This document shows positions 43,265 to 51,978 of a stretch of 64,000 nucleotides of DNA, piece after piece. The DNA is taken from contig NZ_WUUL01000003.1 in assembly GCF_009831235.1 (NCBI RefSeq), positions 186,001-250,000 on the forward strand, read 5' to 3'. Positions within the stretch are counted from its first letter, which is position 1. Every line of letters starts with the position of its first letter. The notes below the pieces were generated by a model. That model saw only the letters and a list, made by a program, of their open reading frames with translations, did not search any database and was not told the DNA's origin. Source of the stretch: Shimazuella alba. Lineage in GTDB: Bacteria; Bacillota; Bacilli; Thermoactinomycetales; Thermoactinomycetaceae. Both the position numbers and the translations under genes were made by a program.

Positions 43265-44614
43265 ATGAGCTTACACGTAGGGTATCAGCTAAACCAGCAT
43301 CAACAAACCAAGTTGGCAATTACTCCTGAAATGCGCCAAGCGATTAGAATTTTACAATTATCCACAGAAGAGCTAACGAAGTTTATTCAAGAACAAAAAA
43401 TGGAAAATCCGATGCTGGAAACGGAAGATAGCACTGATAGAGAAGTAGAGGAATTAGAAGATTGGTTTCACTATGTGGAAAAAGGAGAGAGAGAGACAGG
43501 AACACTCCAACTCCATCGTGCAGAAACAACTTGGGAAAACACTACTTCTAATCAAAAAAGCTTAATGGAGCATTTAGAAGAACAATTGAGATTTATTCCT
43601 TTAGATGAATCACAAAGAAATATTTGTCTAGCCCTCATTGGTAATCTAAACGAACAAGGCTATTTGGACATAGATAGTTCCTTTTTTTGTAAACAATTCA
43701 AGATAGAGGAGCGGAAATTCGAAGCATGTCTGTCTATCATCCAATCATTAGATCCTATTGGTAATGGTTCGAGAACATTGGCTGAATATTTGGAGATTCA
43801 ACTACGTCATAAAAGTCCGTTAAATGAAGTTGCTATTGAAATAGCACAGCATTATTTACCTGAGGTAGCGAATGGGAGTTGGAAAAAAATAGCAAAAGAG
43901 CTGGGAGTAGATATACAAAAAATTCAACACGCAGTCGATGTAATCAAGCGATGCAATCCTCGTCCTAATAGCTCCTATTCCACCACCCCCTTGTCCTATG
44001 TGTACCCTGATGTAATCATCAGACAGAACAATGACAGGTTCGAAATTCTCTTCCATGAAGCAGCAACTCCCCGAATCCAAATAAACACAACCTATCTACG
44101 TTTGATGAAAAACAGCTATGGTGAAACGGTTAATCACTACTTAAAAAATCGATATCAATCTGCCTTATGGTTAATGAAAGGGATAGAGCAAAGAAACCAA
44201 ACCATTTATCGAATAACCGAAATCATCCTTCATCAACAAATGGATTTTTTCAAACATGGAACTTCATTTCTGAAACCGCTTACGTTAAAACAGGTAAGCG
44301 AAGAGATCGAGTTACATCTATCTACAGTTAGTCGAGCAACCCAAAACAAATACATGCAAACACCACATGGACTTTTTCCATTTCGTTTCTTTTTCCAATC
44401 AGGTTTAAGTCAGGAGTTAGCATCTCATACAGTAAAAAACAAACTCCAAAAAATGATCCAACAAGAAACAAAAACTTCACCACTATCTGATCAAAAGCTA
44501 GCAAACTTACTGAAAGAAGAAGGAATTCCCATCTCACGCCGAACAGTAACCAAATATCGTGAAAAAATGGGGATCCCTTCGTCTGCTTCCCGTAAACAAT
44601 ATGCCAGTAGATAA
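43265..44614 (+). CDS. rpoN: RNA polymerase sigma-54 factor
   Basis: Sigma-54 directs polymerase to -24/-12 promoters and needs an AAA+ activator. The 449-residue protein has the Gln-rich activator region at the N-terminus (QQTKLAITPEMRQAIRILQL, STEELTKFIQEQKMENPMLE), the core-binding middle, and the RpoN box SRRTVTKYRE at the C-terminus (consensus ARRTVAKYRE), which reads the -24 element. AGGGGTGA lies before the ATG. It is divergent from the kinase gene with about 195 bases between. The B. subtilis counterpart is sigL, whose genomic position is different. Confidence 0.95.
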   Translation: MSLHVGYQLNQHQQTKLAITPEMRQAIRILQLSTEELTKFIQEQKMENPMLETEDSTDREVEELEDWFHYVEKGERETGTLQLHRAETTWENTTSNQKSLMEHLEEQLRFIPLDESQRNICLALIGNLNEQGYLDIDSSFFCKQFKIEERKFEACLSIIQSLDPIGNGSRTLAEYLEIQLRHKSPLNEVAIEIAQHYLPEVANGSWKKIAKELGVDIQKIQHAVDVIKRCNPRPNSSYSTTPLSYVYPDVIIRQNNDRFEILFHEAATPRIQINTTYLRLMKNSYGETVNHYLKNRYQSALWLMKGIEQRNQTIYRITEIILHQQMDFFKHGTSFLKPLTLKQVSEEIELHLSTVSRATQNKYMQTPHGLFPFRFFFQSGLSQELASHTVKNKLQKMIQQETKTSPLSDQKLANLLKEEGIPISRRTVTKYREKMGIPSSASRKQYASR

Positions 44615-44631
44615 GTGTTTACATTCCACAC

Positions 44632-44875
44632 AGCTAAAACTGTGGGATTCTTGGGACGGTAGTCTAATTACTATTCCCTTGCAAAGCTAATCTCGTGTGC
44701 CCATGGTTAATTAGGGTTTTTTGTTGCTTAGAGGAACTAGGGGTATTTTACCAATAGGACACACGTTCTTAAAGATGTATTTTAAAAAATATGGTCAGAC
44801 TTTCAGGAGGGTTATCCTCCATTGTCTAACGTTCTCTATCATCCCACGATTAAAGCCATGGGTTTTCTCGTTCGC
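44632..44875 (-). mobile_element. Palindrome-associated small element with IS200/IS605-like ends
   Basis: About 240 bases without a gene. The left part carries a hairpin CACAGCTAAAACTGTG followed by GGATTCTTGGGACGGTAGTC, as at IS605 right ends. The right part has CCCACGATTAAAGCCATGGG, as at left ends. A similar CCCAAGAATCCC right end occurs in the tnpB remnant at 53.5 kb. It looks like a non-autonomous copy mobilised by a TnpA elsewhere. Confidence 0.6.
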
Positions 44876-44889
44876 AAATACATAAAAAA

Positions 44890-44912
44890 AAGCGACCCAT
44901 TATTTGAGTCGC
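44890..44912 (-). terminator. Terminator of spoVM
   Basis: Stem GCGAC/GTCGC with eight T following on the minus strand, just after the spoVM stop. Confidence 0.7.
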
Positions 44913-44917
44913 AAGCT

Positions 44918-44998
44918 TTAATCTTTTTTAAAAGCATGTAGGATGGCTCTGACCATTCCACCAAGGAACTTAGGAAGTTTTAACGTATAAAAGCGCAA
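44918..44998 (-). CDS. spoVM: Stage V sporulation protein SpoVM
   Basis: A 26-residue amphipathic peptide that recognises the curved forespore membrane and anchors SpoIVA for coat assembly. The translation MRFYTLKLPKFLGGMVRAIL, then HAFKKD, is nearly the B. subtilis sequence, including Pro9. The start is TTG at 44998 with AAGGAGGG upstream, so an ATG-only or length-limited search would miss it. It follows thiN, as in B. subtilis. The expected next neighbour, rpmB, is about 39 kb away, so spoVM marks the right edge of the accessory region. It shows the organism is a spore-former. Confidence 0.95.
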   Translation of the reverse strand: MRFYTLKLPKFLGGMVRAILHAFKKD

Positions 44999-45140
44999 CC
45001 GAGTTCCCTCCTTCTTCATCGGTACATTTCCTGTTTGTCATCCTATATATATTCTACCCATAGGTATTTGTACCTAGAACGGAAAACAAAATTTACAGAT
45101 TTTACTCTGTACCAAACAAAAGGAAAGAAACAGCAGACCT

Positions 45141-45174
45141 CAAAAAAAACAATGATTCCCAGTTAGATGGAATC
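45141..45174 (-). terminator. Terminator of the thiT-thiN genes
   Basis: GATTCC/GGAATC stem followed on the minus strand by a run of T, ten bases after the thiN stop. Confidence 0.75.
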
Positions 45175-45183
45175 TAAAATTTA

Positions 45184-45837
45184 TTATCTGTCTTTGCTTT
45201 CGATGATCAACCCAACTCCATTTTCAATCGTGATCATTGCCGTACGATCTGATATTTCATTGCTAATTCCTAGCGTTTCTCCACGGCACACATCTTTTTC
45301 CTGAAGCGGGTATACCAAACCATAAGTTGTTACTTTTTCTAAATATTTACTCACAGGCAGAACAGATATATAATGATACTCACTTTTTGTCAATGTCACT
45401 TTGGCTGGCCCTTTTATGAACTGCACACGATTTGTTTCATCTTGCATGATCCCTTTTACATCATGATTATTTAGCCATTCCAAAAGGCCGATGTTTGCAA
45501 GTGTATGGTCCATCCTTGCTCCACCAAACGCACCATAAATATGTACTTCTTCTGGAATATAAGTAAGCGCATGTTCTAGTGCTGCATGAGAATCAGTCAC
45601 ATCTTTCATGATAGACAATGGAATGATCTCTATACCTAATGACTTCCACGCTTCCATATTTTCTTTTCCTGTTGTATCAAAATCACCAATAGCTATATGA
45701 GGAATGAAACCTGCTTCCAGGAGGGCAACTACTCCATGATCTGCACCTATCAGTATATCTTCTTCTTGAATATGCTCTTGCAAAAATCTACTCGCAACAG
45801 TTCCACCAGCTACTACAATTACTCTCTTTATACTCAT
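45184..45837 (-). CDS. thiN: Thiamine pyrophosphokinase
   Basis: Converts thiamine and ATP to thiamine diphosphate. The 217-residue protein shows the catalytic GADHGVVALLEAG and IAIGDFDTTGKEN segments, the DVTDSHAALEHAL acidic site and IYGAFGGARMDHTLAN. The C-terminal thiamine-binding beta domain follows (SVLPVSKYLEKVTTYGLVYP). Its ATG overlaps the thiT stop by four bases. Usual place between rpe and spoVM. Confidence 0.94.
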   Translation of the reverse strand: MSIKRVIVVAGGTVASRFLQEHIQEEDILIGADHGVVALLEAGFIPHIAIGDFDTTGKENMEAWKSLGIEIIPLSIMKDVTDSHAALEHALTYIPEEVHIYGAFGGARMDHTLANIGLLEWLNNHDVKGIMQDETNRVQFIKGPAKVTLTKSEYHYISVLPVSKYLEKVTTYGLVYPLQEKDVCRGETLGISNEISDRTAMITIENGVGLIIESKDR

Positions 45838-46388
45838 TTCGCTTGAAACAATTTTGGTGCTGTGTATAACAGTACAATAACAAAAATGATGGAGATGATA
45901 ATTTCAGGTAAGATGTAGCTAGCATTGTAAATAAACGAGTAGACATAAGGAGATTGTCCTTTTGGAGCATAATCGGCAAAAAAGATAACCCCCGACAGAA
46001 AATGAGATAAGAGACGTAAGATACCTGCAGTAAATAACCCCATGATAACTTTTATAATTTGCCTGCTCGGCTTGCTTATATCTTTAATCGAAGTCCACCC
46101 TGCAAAACCCAGTAGTGCAAATGCTATCGGATAGTCTAAGATTACTTGGATTGGATTTGCATAAAATGCACCCGGTAACACTAGAAGTATGAGACCAGTC
46201 AACAGACCAGCTGTAATTCCTGCACCAATCCCTCTGCGAAAAGCCAAAATGGCGATCGGGACCATGGTCAACGTAACAGAACCCCCATTAGGCCATAATT
46301 GAAATGGTGTAAGCAAATTTAAAACAATAGCAAGTGAGGCAATGATAGATGTTTCTACTAACGTAATGACTTTACTTCTTTGATTCAA
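45834..46388 (-). CDS. thiT: Thiamine ECF transporter S component
   Basis: Membrane protein of 184 residues with six hydrophobic segments, ThiT-like: VETSIIASLAIVLNLLTPFQ, then WPNGGSVTLTMVPIAILAFR, which holds the conserved thiamine-binding WPxGGSVTL loop. It works with shared energy-coupling proteins encoded elsewhere. It is coupled to thiN, so imported thiamine is phosphorylated directly. In B. subtilis the homologue lies elsewhere, so its place here is a lineage trait. I searched for a TPP riboswitch upstream and found none. GAGGAG precedes the ATG. Confidence 0.9.
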   Translation of the reverse strand: MNQRSKVITLVETSIIASLAIVLNLLTPFQLWPNGGSVTLTMVPIAILAFRRGIGAGITAGLLTGLILLVLPGAFYANPIQVILDYPIAFALLGFAGWTSIKDISKPSRQIIKVIMGLFTAGILRLLSHFLSGVIFFADYAPKGQSPYVYSFIYNASYILPEIIISIIFVIVLLYTAPKLFQAK

Positions 46389-46487
46389 ACTTTCTCCTCC
46401 TCGATTACATCCTTCATCAAAATAATTCTCTACTTATTTTATCAAAATATTCGCGTCAAAACGAAAAACTATTTTTTCCAAAAGAAA

Positions 46488-46543
46488 TAGCCATGGTGAA
46501 TATCAATCCTGTAGTACAAGGATATCCATCCAACACATGGCTA
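46488..46543 (-). terminator. Hairpin between rpe and thiT
   Basis: Outer stem TAGCCATG/CATGGCTA with inner pairing (GATATCC/GGATtGATAT). A moderate U-rich tail follows. Read on the minus strand it lies after the rpe stop and before thiT. Confidence 0.5.
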
Positions 46544-46554
46544 AATCAATTGCT

Positions 46555-47220
46555 TTACACTTGCTTCAAACGATAATCGTTCCGAATATCTTCGATTGCT
46601 TTTTTGCGATCTTTTTGTCCAAATACTGCTGAGCCGGCTACAAGCATGGTCGCTCCATTCTCCACAACTTCTTTTGCTGTCCCAGTGGCGATACCACCAT
46701 CTACCTCGATTTCCACCGACAGGCCCAAATTATCTATTTTCGTACGTAGTTCGGCTATTTTAGGGAGCACACTTGCAATGAAAGACTGTCCACCAAAACC
46801 TGGATTTACCGTCATCAGCAGAACAAGATCAACATCAGGCAATATAGGTTCTATAGCAGATAAAGAGGTTGCCGGATTTATTGCTACACCGGCTTTTATT
46901 CCTTGATCTTTGATGTGAGTAATGGTGCGGTGTAAATGCGAACAAGTCTCTTGGTGAACAGTAATCAGGTCTGCACCACTTTTAACAAACGCATCAATAT
47001 AAGCATCTGGCTCTTTGATCATTAAATGTACATCAAACGGTAGTGAAGTATGAGGACGAATAGCACTCACCACAAGTGGACCAAAACTGATGTTTGGCAC
47101 AAAATGACCATCCATCACATCAATATGTAACCAGTCAGCTCCGGCTTGTTCAATTTCTTGGACTTCTTCCTTTAGTCGTGAAAAATCCGCTGAAAGGAGG
47201 GATGGGGCTATTTTTACCAT
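46555..47220 (-). CDS. rpe: Ribulose-phosphate 3-epimerase
   Basis: Interconverts ribulose-5-phosphate and xylulose-5-phosphate in the pentose phosphate pathway. The 221-residue TIM barrel shows IAPSLLSADFSRLKEEV at the start, the metal/catalytic HIDVMDGHFVPNISFGP, DVHLMI, LLMTVNPGFGGQSFI and EVDGGI. It lies three bases after rsgA. No irregularities. Confidence 0.96.
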   Translation of the reverse strand: MVKIAPSLLSADFSRLKEEVQEIEQAGADWLHIDVMDGHFVPNISFGPLVVSAIRPHTSLPFDVHLMIKEPDAYIDAFVKSGADLITVHQETCSHLHRTITHIKDQGIKAGVAINPATSLSAIEPILPDVDLVLLMTVNPGFGGQSFIASVLPKIAELRTKIDNLGLSVEIEVDGGIATGTAKEVVENGATMLVAGSAVFGQKDRKKAIEDIRNDYRLKQV

Positions 47221-47223
47221 GAG

Positions 47224-48111
47224 TTAATACCTTCTTTCCTGTTGAATTTCATTTAAGAAAAGTAAGTAGTGTGCATAACGTGATTCATTGAGTTCTCCTG
47301 CTTTAACTCCCTCTTTTACTGCACAACCGGGTTCATTTTGATGGTAACATCCACGGAAACGGCAAGATTCTAAGTACGAATGGTATTCTGGAAAGGCATA
47401 AGTTAACTCTTCAGCAGTCATTCCCTGAAGCCCCAATTGACTAAAGCCGGGAGTATCTGCTATTTGTCCACCATCTTGTAAGGACAGCAATTCTACTTGT
47501 CTTGTCGTATGACGACCACGACCGATTTTTTCACTGACTGCTCCCACTTGTTGTTTGCTATCAGGCAAAATGTGATTGAGCAAGGAGGACTTCCCAACTC
47601 CTGAAAGACCAGCAAATACTGTTGTTTCTCCCTGCAATATCTGCAGAAGTTCCGCTATTCCTTCACCCGTTTTAATACTAGTAGTGACAATAGGATAACC
47701 TGATTTGCTATACATTTCTTTTATTGCTGATATATCTTCTGGATCACTTACCAAATCTCTTTTTGTCAAACAGATGACAATACGTAATTTTTCTTTTTCT
47801 GCATGTACCAAAAATCGATCTAACGGCAATGATTGAAACTTTGGTTCTCGTAGTGAACACACTACAACTGCTTGCTCAATATTGGCAATTGGTGGACGAA
47901 GCAGTTCAGTAGAGCGGGGTTGGACGGAAGTAATTACTCCCTGATCCAACCCCGTCCTTTCCCAAGTGACTATGTCGCCAACCAATGGTTTTATTTTTTT
48001 CTTTTCAAATTTAAATATGCCGCGGGCTCGACATTGTGTAACTTCTTTGTTGTCTGATGATCGTACATAATAAAACCCACTAATCGCTTTAATGATCTGC
48101 CCATTCGGCAT
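47224..48111 (-). CDS. rsgA: Ribosome small-subunit-dependent GTPase RsgA
   Basis: GTPase for late maturation of the 30S subunit; a substrate of PrkC in B. subtilis. The 295-residue protein has an N-terminal OB domain (1-70) and a circularly permuted GTPase: G4 CLTKRDLV comes first, then G1 GLSGVGKSSLLN and G3 DTPGFSQLGL. A C-terminal zinc motif follows, CRFRGCYHQNEPGC. It follows prkC after 21 bases, matching its regulation by that kinase. Confidence 0.95.
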   Translation of the reverse strand: MPNGQIIKAISGFYYVRSSDNKEVTQCRARGIFKFEKKKIKPLVGDIVTWERTGLDQGVITSVQPRSTELLRPPIANIEQAVVVCSLREPKFQSLPLDRFLVHAEKEKLRIVICLTKRDLVSDPEDISAIKEMYSKSGYPIVTTSIKTGEGIAELLQILQGETTVFAGLSGVGKSSLLNHILPDSKQQVGAVSEKIGRGRHTTRQVELLSLQDGGQIADTPGFSQLGLQGMTAEELTYAFPEYHSYLESCRFRGCYHQNEPGCAVKEGVKAGELNESRYAHYLLFLNEIQQERRY

Positions 48112-48132
48112 TTAAACATTCTCCTTTCACGT

Positions 48133-49959
48133 TTAGGCTACTGACTCATTTTCCTTTGTCCTTATATTTTCGACCTGATGGATAGTCAATAATTTGCTGT
48201 CCGCATTTTTAGCTGTTCCTCCTAATGAAGGAGGTAAATCTTTACAACCGCTATTCCCAGGAACATAAATCCATAGGTAGACAGTGCCACCTTTTTCGAT
48301 ATTCTCTCCTGCTTTTGGGGTTTGCTCTAAAATTTGACCATGGGATAAATTTTGACCAGTTGTATTTTGGTTATAACAACGACTATCGCTGTAGTCTATT
48401 TTATATCCAAGTTCTTGATTCGTGTATTTACCTAGATTACTTTGGTACATTCCAGTAAAATCTTTTACTTTCAAAGAGCCGTTGGCTCCTCCAGCTCCTA
48501 ATGTTATCGTTGCTTTGTAATCTTGATCGATAGGAGAACCAACTGTTGGATCTTGTGAGATAACTTTATCCTGACTATCATCTGAACTCTCACCATATTT
48601 GATCGTTGGAGGATTTAAGTTGTGTGTCTCAAACCAATTCATGGCTTCATCTTTCGTCATTCCTGACAGATTTGCCATGCTAATTTCAGTTGAATTTTGA
48701 TTGTTTGGATCATCATTTGGTGAAGATAACAAGCCCCAAATTACATTGAAACCATAGATCGCTATAAATACGATTATGCCAATGGTAAGTAAACTAAATA
48801 ATAATTTTTGCCACCAAGGTAACTTTGCTTGAACATTGTCTAACCAAATAACCGTACGTTGAAATACCGTTTTATCTTTGTCATTTGAGACATTTCGAAA
48901 CCGTTCCAAACCAGCCATCGTTTCTTGACTAACTTGAGTCGCCTGTTTGGTTTCCGTTCGCTTAGGAGATCGGATTTCTTCTCGCTGCACGGGAGACTGA
49001 TATGAATTTTTATTACTTCTAGACTGAAATACTTTATGTACCTCTGTCTCTTCATCCGCAGCTATAGGGATGGTCTGAAAAATGTCACTTGTTTTCGCAG
49101 ATCTTTCCCAGCGATTTTCTCGCCGGCTGTCAAACTGCAAAGCATAATTGATATCCTGCATCATTGCTTTTACAGAAGTATACCGCATTTCAGGGTCCTT
49201 CTCCAAAGCACGCATAACGATATTAACCATGCTTTCTGGTATTTTTTTATTTAATTCCCTTGGATCTATAACGGGTTCTTGCAAGTGTTTTAACGCAATA
49301 CTTATCGCTGAATCTCCATCAAAAGGCAGTTCACCCGTTAACATTTCATATAGCACAACACCAAGTGAATATATATCTGCTTTTGATCCAATTTGTCCAC
49401 CTCGAGCTTGTTCCGGAGAAAAATAATGAACAGATCCCATCACGGAGCCAGTTTGGGTTATGGTCGAAGAGCTTGCAGCCCTTGCAATACCAAAATCCGT
49501 CACCTTTGCTCGACCGTTAGTTCCAATCAAGATATTATGTGGCTTTATATCTCGATGCACAATTTGATTATCATGTGCATGTTGGAGTCCATCACAGATT
49601 TGTGCAGCAATATCTCCTGCTTCTGCTGTTGTTAATGTACCTCGTTCCAATATCATTTGTTTCAAAGTTGGACCTTCTACTAGCTCCATTACAATGTAAT
49701 GAATATACCCATCTTGCCCTACATCATATACATTAACGATGTTTGGGTGAGATAAACTAGCAGCAGCTTGTGCTTCACGATCAAACCTACGAACAAATTC
49801 TTGATCATTACTTAGGGATTCACTTAATACTTTTATCGCTACGTTTCGATGAAGTAAAATATCTTTTGCTTTATATACAACGGCCATACCACCGCCGCCG
49901 ATTCTACTCAAGATTTCGTAACGTCCCCCAAGTTTCTTCCCTTCCATCTGCATGGTCAC
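48133..49959 (-). CDS. prkC: Serine/threonine protein kinase with PASTA domains
   Basis: Membrane kinase of 608 residues that senses muropeptides and controls germination and cell-wall metabolism. The kinase domain (about 10-275) has GGGGMAVVYKAKD, the catalytic HRDIKPHNIL and KVTDFGIAR. One membrane helix (about 385-405) follows, then two extracellular PASTA repeats (about 430-490 and 500-570), fewer than the three of B. subtilis. The start is GTG at 49959 with AAGGAGG upstream. It lies next to its phosphatase gene stp. Confidence 0.95.
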   Translation of the reverse strand: MTMQMEGKKLGGRYEILSRIGGGGMAVVYKAKDILLHRNVAIKVLSESLSNDQEFVRRFDREAQAAASLSHPNIVNVYDVGQDGYIHYIVMELVEGPTLKQMILERGTLTTAEAGDIAAQICDGLQHAHDNQIVHRDIKPHNILIGTNGRAKVTDFGIARAASSSTITQTGSVMGSVHYFSPEQARGGQIGSKADIYSLGVVLYEMLTGELPFDGDSAISIALKHLQEPVIDPRELNKKIPESMVNIVMRALEKDPEMRYTSVKAMMQDINYALQFDSRRENRWERSAKTSDIFQTIPIAADEETEVHKVFQSRSNKNSYQSPVQREEIRSPKRTETKQATQVSQETMAGLERFRNVSNDKDKTVFQRTVIWLDNVQAKLPWWQKLLFSLLTIGIIVFIAIYGFNVIWGLLSSPNDDPNNQNSTEISMANLSGMTKDEAMNWFETHNLNPPTIKYGESSDDSQDKVISQDPTVGSPIDQDYKATITLGAGGANGSLKVKDFTGMYQSNLGKYTNQELGYKIDYSDSRCYNQNTTGQNLSHGQILEQTPKAGENIEKGGTVYLWIYVPGNSGCKDLPPSLGGTAKNADSKLLTIHQVENIRTKENESVA

Positions 49960-49981
49960 CTCGCTCCTCCTTAAGTCCCAC

Positions 49982-50734
49982 TTAAGATGGGCTAGACGCT
50001 CCTCTATGTTTCATTAAAATCAGAGAAACATTGTCTTTTCCACCAGCATGTAATGCCATCTGCAACAGGCGATCCGCTTTCTCCTCCATTGTCTCTCCTG
50101 CTTGTGACAATACTTCACCTATTTCTCTCTCACTCACCATTGTAGTCAAGCCATCTGAACACAAAAGCAAAATATCATCTTTTTCCCATGGTGTGGTTAT
50201 CAGATCTACTTCCACTTCATCACTAGTACCAACTGCACGTACTATCATATTGCGCTGTGGATGGTTTTTTGCTTCTTCCGCAGTTATTTGACCATGTTTT
50301 TGTAGCATATTGACATAAGAATGATCTTCGGTTAGTTGGTACAAACCTCCATCATGTAACATATATGCTCTACTATCACCAACATGAGCCAAAACTACCT
50401 CTTTTAGATCAATAACAGCACCAATTACTGTTGTCCCCATACCTTGATATTGATTATTTCGCATCGCCAGAGAAAAGACTTGTTCATTTGCCTTGCCAAC
50501 TGCTTGTAGTAGATGGTTGCTTTTATCTTCTGTCGTATTTTGAAACTGAATGGGAGCCAAATACCGCTCCATGATCCGAATCGTTTGTTGACTAGCAACG
50601 TCACCTGCTTGGTGGCCGCCCATTCCGTCTGCGACTATGGCTACCACTCGTCTACATTTGGAACGAAACAGATGTATGCTATCTTCATTGAGATCACGAA
50701 CAAGGCCAATGTGAGTCCGATGTGCTATCTCCAT
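49982..50734 (-). CDS. stp: PP2C-type Stp1/IreP family protein phosphatase
   Basis: Removes phosphates placed by PrkC. The 250-residue PPM-fold protein has the metal-binding motifs GLVRDLNEDS, VADGMGGHQAGDVAS, VAHVGDSRAYML and LLLCSDGLTTMV, followed by GGKDNVSLILM. It is located between rlmN and prkC as in most Bacillales. Also known as prpC. Confidence 0.95.
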   Translation of the reverse strand: MEIAHRTHIGLVRDLNEDSIHLFRSKCRRVVAIVADGMGGHQAGDVASQQTIRIMERYLAPIQFQNTTEDKSNHLLQAVGKANEQVFSLAMRNNQYQGMGTTVIGAVIDLKEVVLAHVGDSRAYMLHDGGLYQLTEDHSYVNMLQKHGQITAEEAKNHPQRNMIVRAVGTSDEVEVDLITTPWEKDDILLLCSDGLTTMVSEREIGEVLSQAGETMEEKADRLLQMALHAGGKDNVSLILMKHRGASSPS

Positions 50735-50762
50735 GCCGGCTTACCCCTTTCTCATTCATTCT

Positions 50763-51809
50763 TTATTTCTCTAGTAAACCTTGTTGCTTAGCTCGAAGTT
50801 GCCCACAGGCTGCATCGATATCGTGACCTTGTTCTCGTCTTATTGTTGTCGAAACATGATAAGACTCCAAAATACGTTGGAATGCAAAAATTTGTTTTTT
50901 AGGTGTTCGAACAAAATTTCGCTCAGGAACAAAGTTTACAGGAATAAGGTTAACCAAACAATTCATCCCAGATAAAAGTTTACCTAATTCATGAGCTTGT
51001 TCATCTTGATCATTCTTTTCCCCGATCAATGCATACTCAAAAGTGAGCCTTCGTCCTGTTTTTTGAAGGTAGTACCAGCATGCCGTCAGTAAATCTTTCA
51101 AAGGGAAACGGCGATTAATAGGCATTAGTCGTGAACGTAAATCTTGGTTTGGAGCATGTAAGGAGATGGCAAGTCGAACCTGCCAATCTTCATCTGCAAA
51201 ACGATAAATATTTGGTACTACTCCACTTGTGGAAACTGTTATATGGCGTTGACCGATATTCAAACCATTTTCTTCATTGATGATACGAACAAATTGAATG
51301 GTTGCATCATAATTTTCAAATGGCTCACCTGATCCCATAATCACAACAGATTTCACACGTTCTCCAGTTTGATCCAAGTGCTGTTGCGCTTTCACCACTT
51401 GGGCAACAATTTCCCCAGTTGTCAGGTTTCGTTTCAACCCTCCTAATGTAGAGGCACAAAAAGTACAGCCGATTCGACAACCCACTTGAGTGGTTACACA
51501 TACACTTATTCCATATTGGTGACGCATAATAACGGTCTCAATTGCATTTTTATCATGTAATCCAAATAAAAATTTAACCGTTCCGTCCTGCGATGTTTGT
51601 GTTGTGATGGTTTCCAGAGTTTCGAATTCAAAATATCTTGCAAGTTCTTCTCGAAGTGTTTTCGGTAAATTCGTCATTTCATCAAAAGAAGTAACTCGTT
51701 TGGAATACAACCATTCCATAATTTGCTTTGATCGAAAGGTCGGATGACCTTGACTCTTGATCCATTTCGTCCAGTCTTCTGTTCCATAGTCATATACAAA
51801 TGATTTCAT
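50763..51809 (-). CDS. rlmN: 23S rRNA (adenine-2503-C2) methyltransferase
   Basis: Radical-SAM enzyme that methylates A2503 of 23S rRNA and some tRNAs. The 348-residue protein has the cluster motif [10 protein letters not shown] (CxxxCxxC), [10 protein letters not shown], and a C-terminal region with the second conserved cysteine [14 protein letters not shown] upstream of MKSFVYDYG selects that start; the frame is open for 11 more codons. It lies between rsmB and stp. Confidence 0.95.
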   Translation of the reverse strand: MKSFVYDYGTEDWTKWIKSQGHPTFRSKQIMEWLYSKRVTSFDEMTNLPKTLREELARYFEFETLETITTQTSQDGTVKFLFGLHDKNAIETVIMRHQYGISVCVTTQVGCRIGCTFCASTLGGLKRNLTTGEIVAQVVKAQQHLDQTGERVKSVVIMGSGEPFENYDATIQFVRIINEENGLNIGQRHITVSTSGVVPNIYRFADEDWQVRLAISLHAPNQDLRSRLMPINRRFPLKDLLTACWYYLQKTGRRLTFEYALIGEKNDQDEQAHELGKLLSGMNCLVNLIPVNFVPERNFVRTPKKQIFAFQRILESYHVSTTIRREQGHDIDAACGQLRAKQQGLLEK

Positions 51810-51978
51810 ATCTATCGCTCCAACAAACCGCAACTTTATCAAACGAAAAACATTTTCTATTATATCAAAGAAAAAAGCTAGATGGAAAGAGCTCGTTGAT
51901 GGTTTCGGAAATTCTTCGTACTTCTAAGGCTCTTTTTACCATATTTCGAAAGATACTGGGGATATCCAAACTTATCCT

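Noticed and set aside
46389-46560. TPP riboswitch upstream of thiT
   Set aside because: None of the conserved pieces (CTGAGA, the ACCC core, GAACCTGATCTGG) are present upstream of thiT. A CCTGATCTGG-like string at 6057 belongs to the rpmB terminator.
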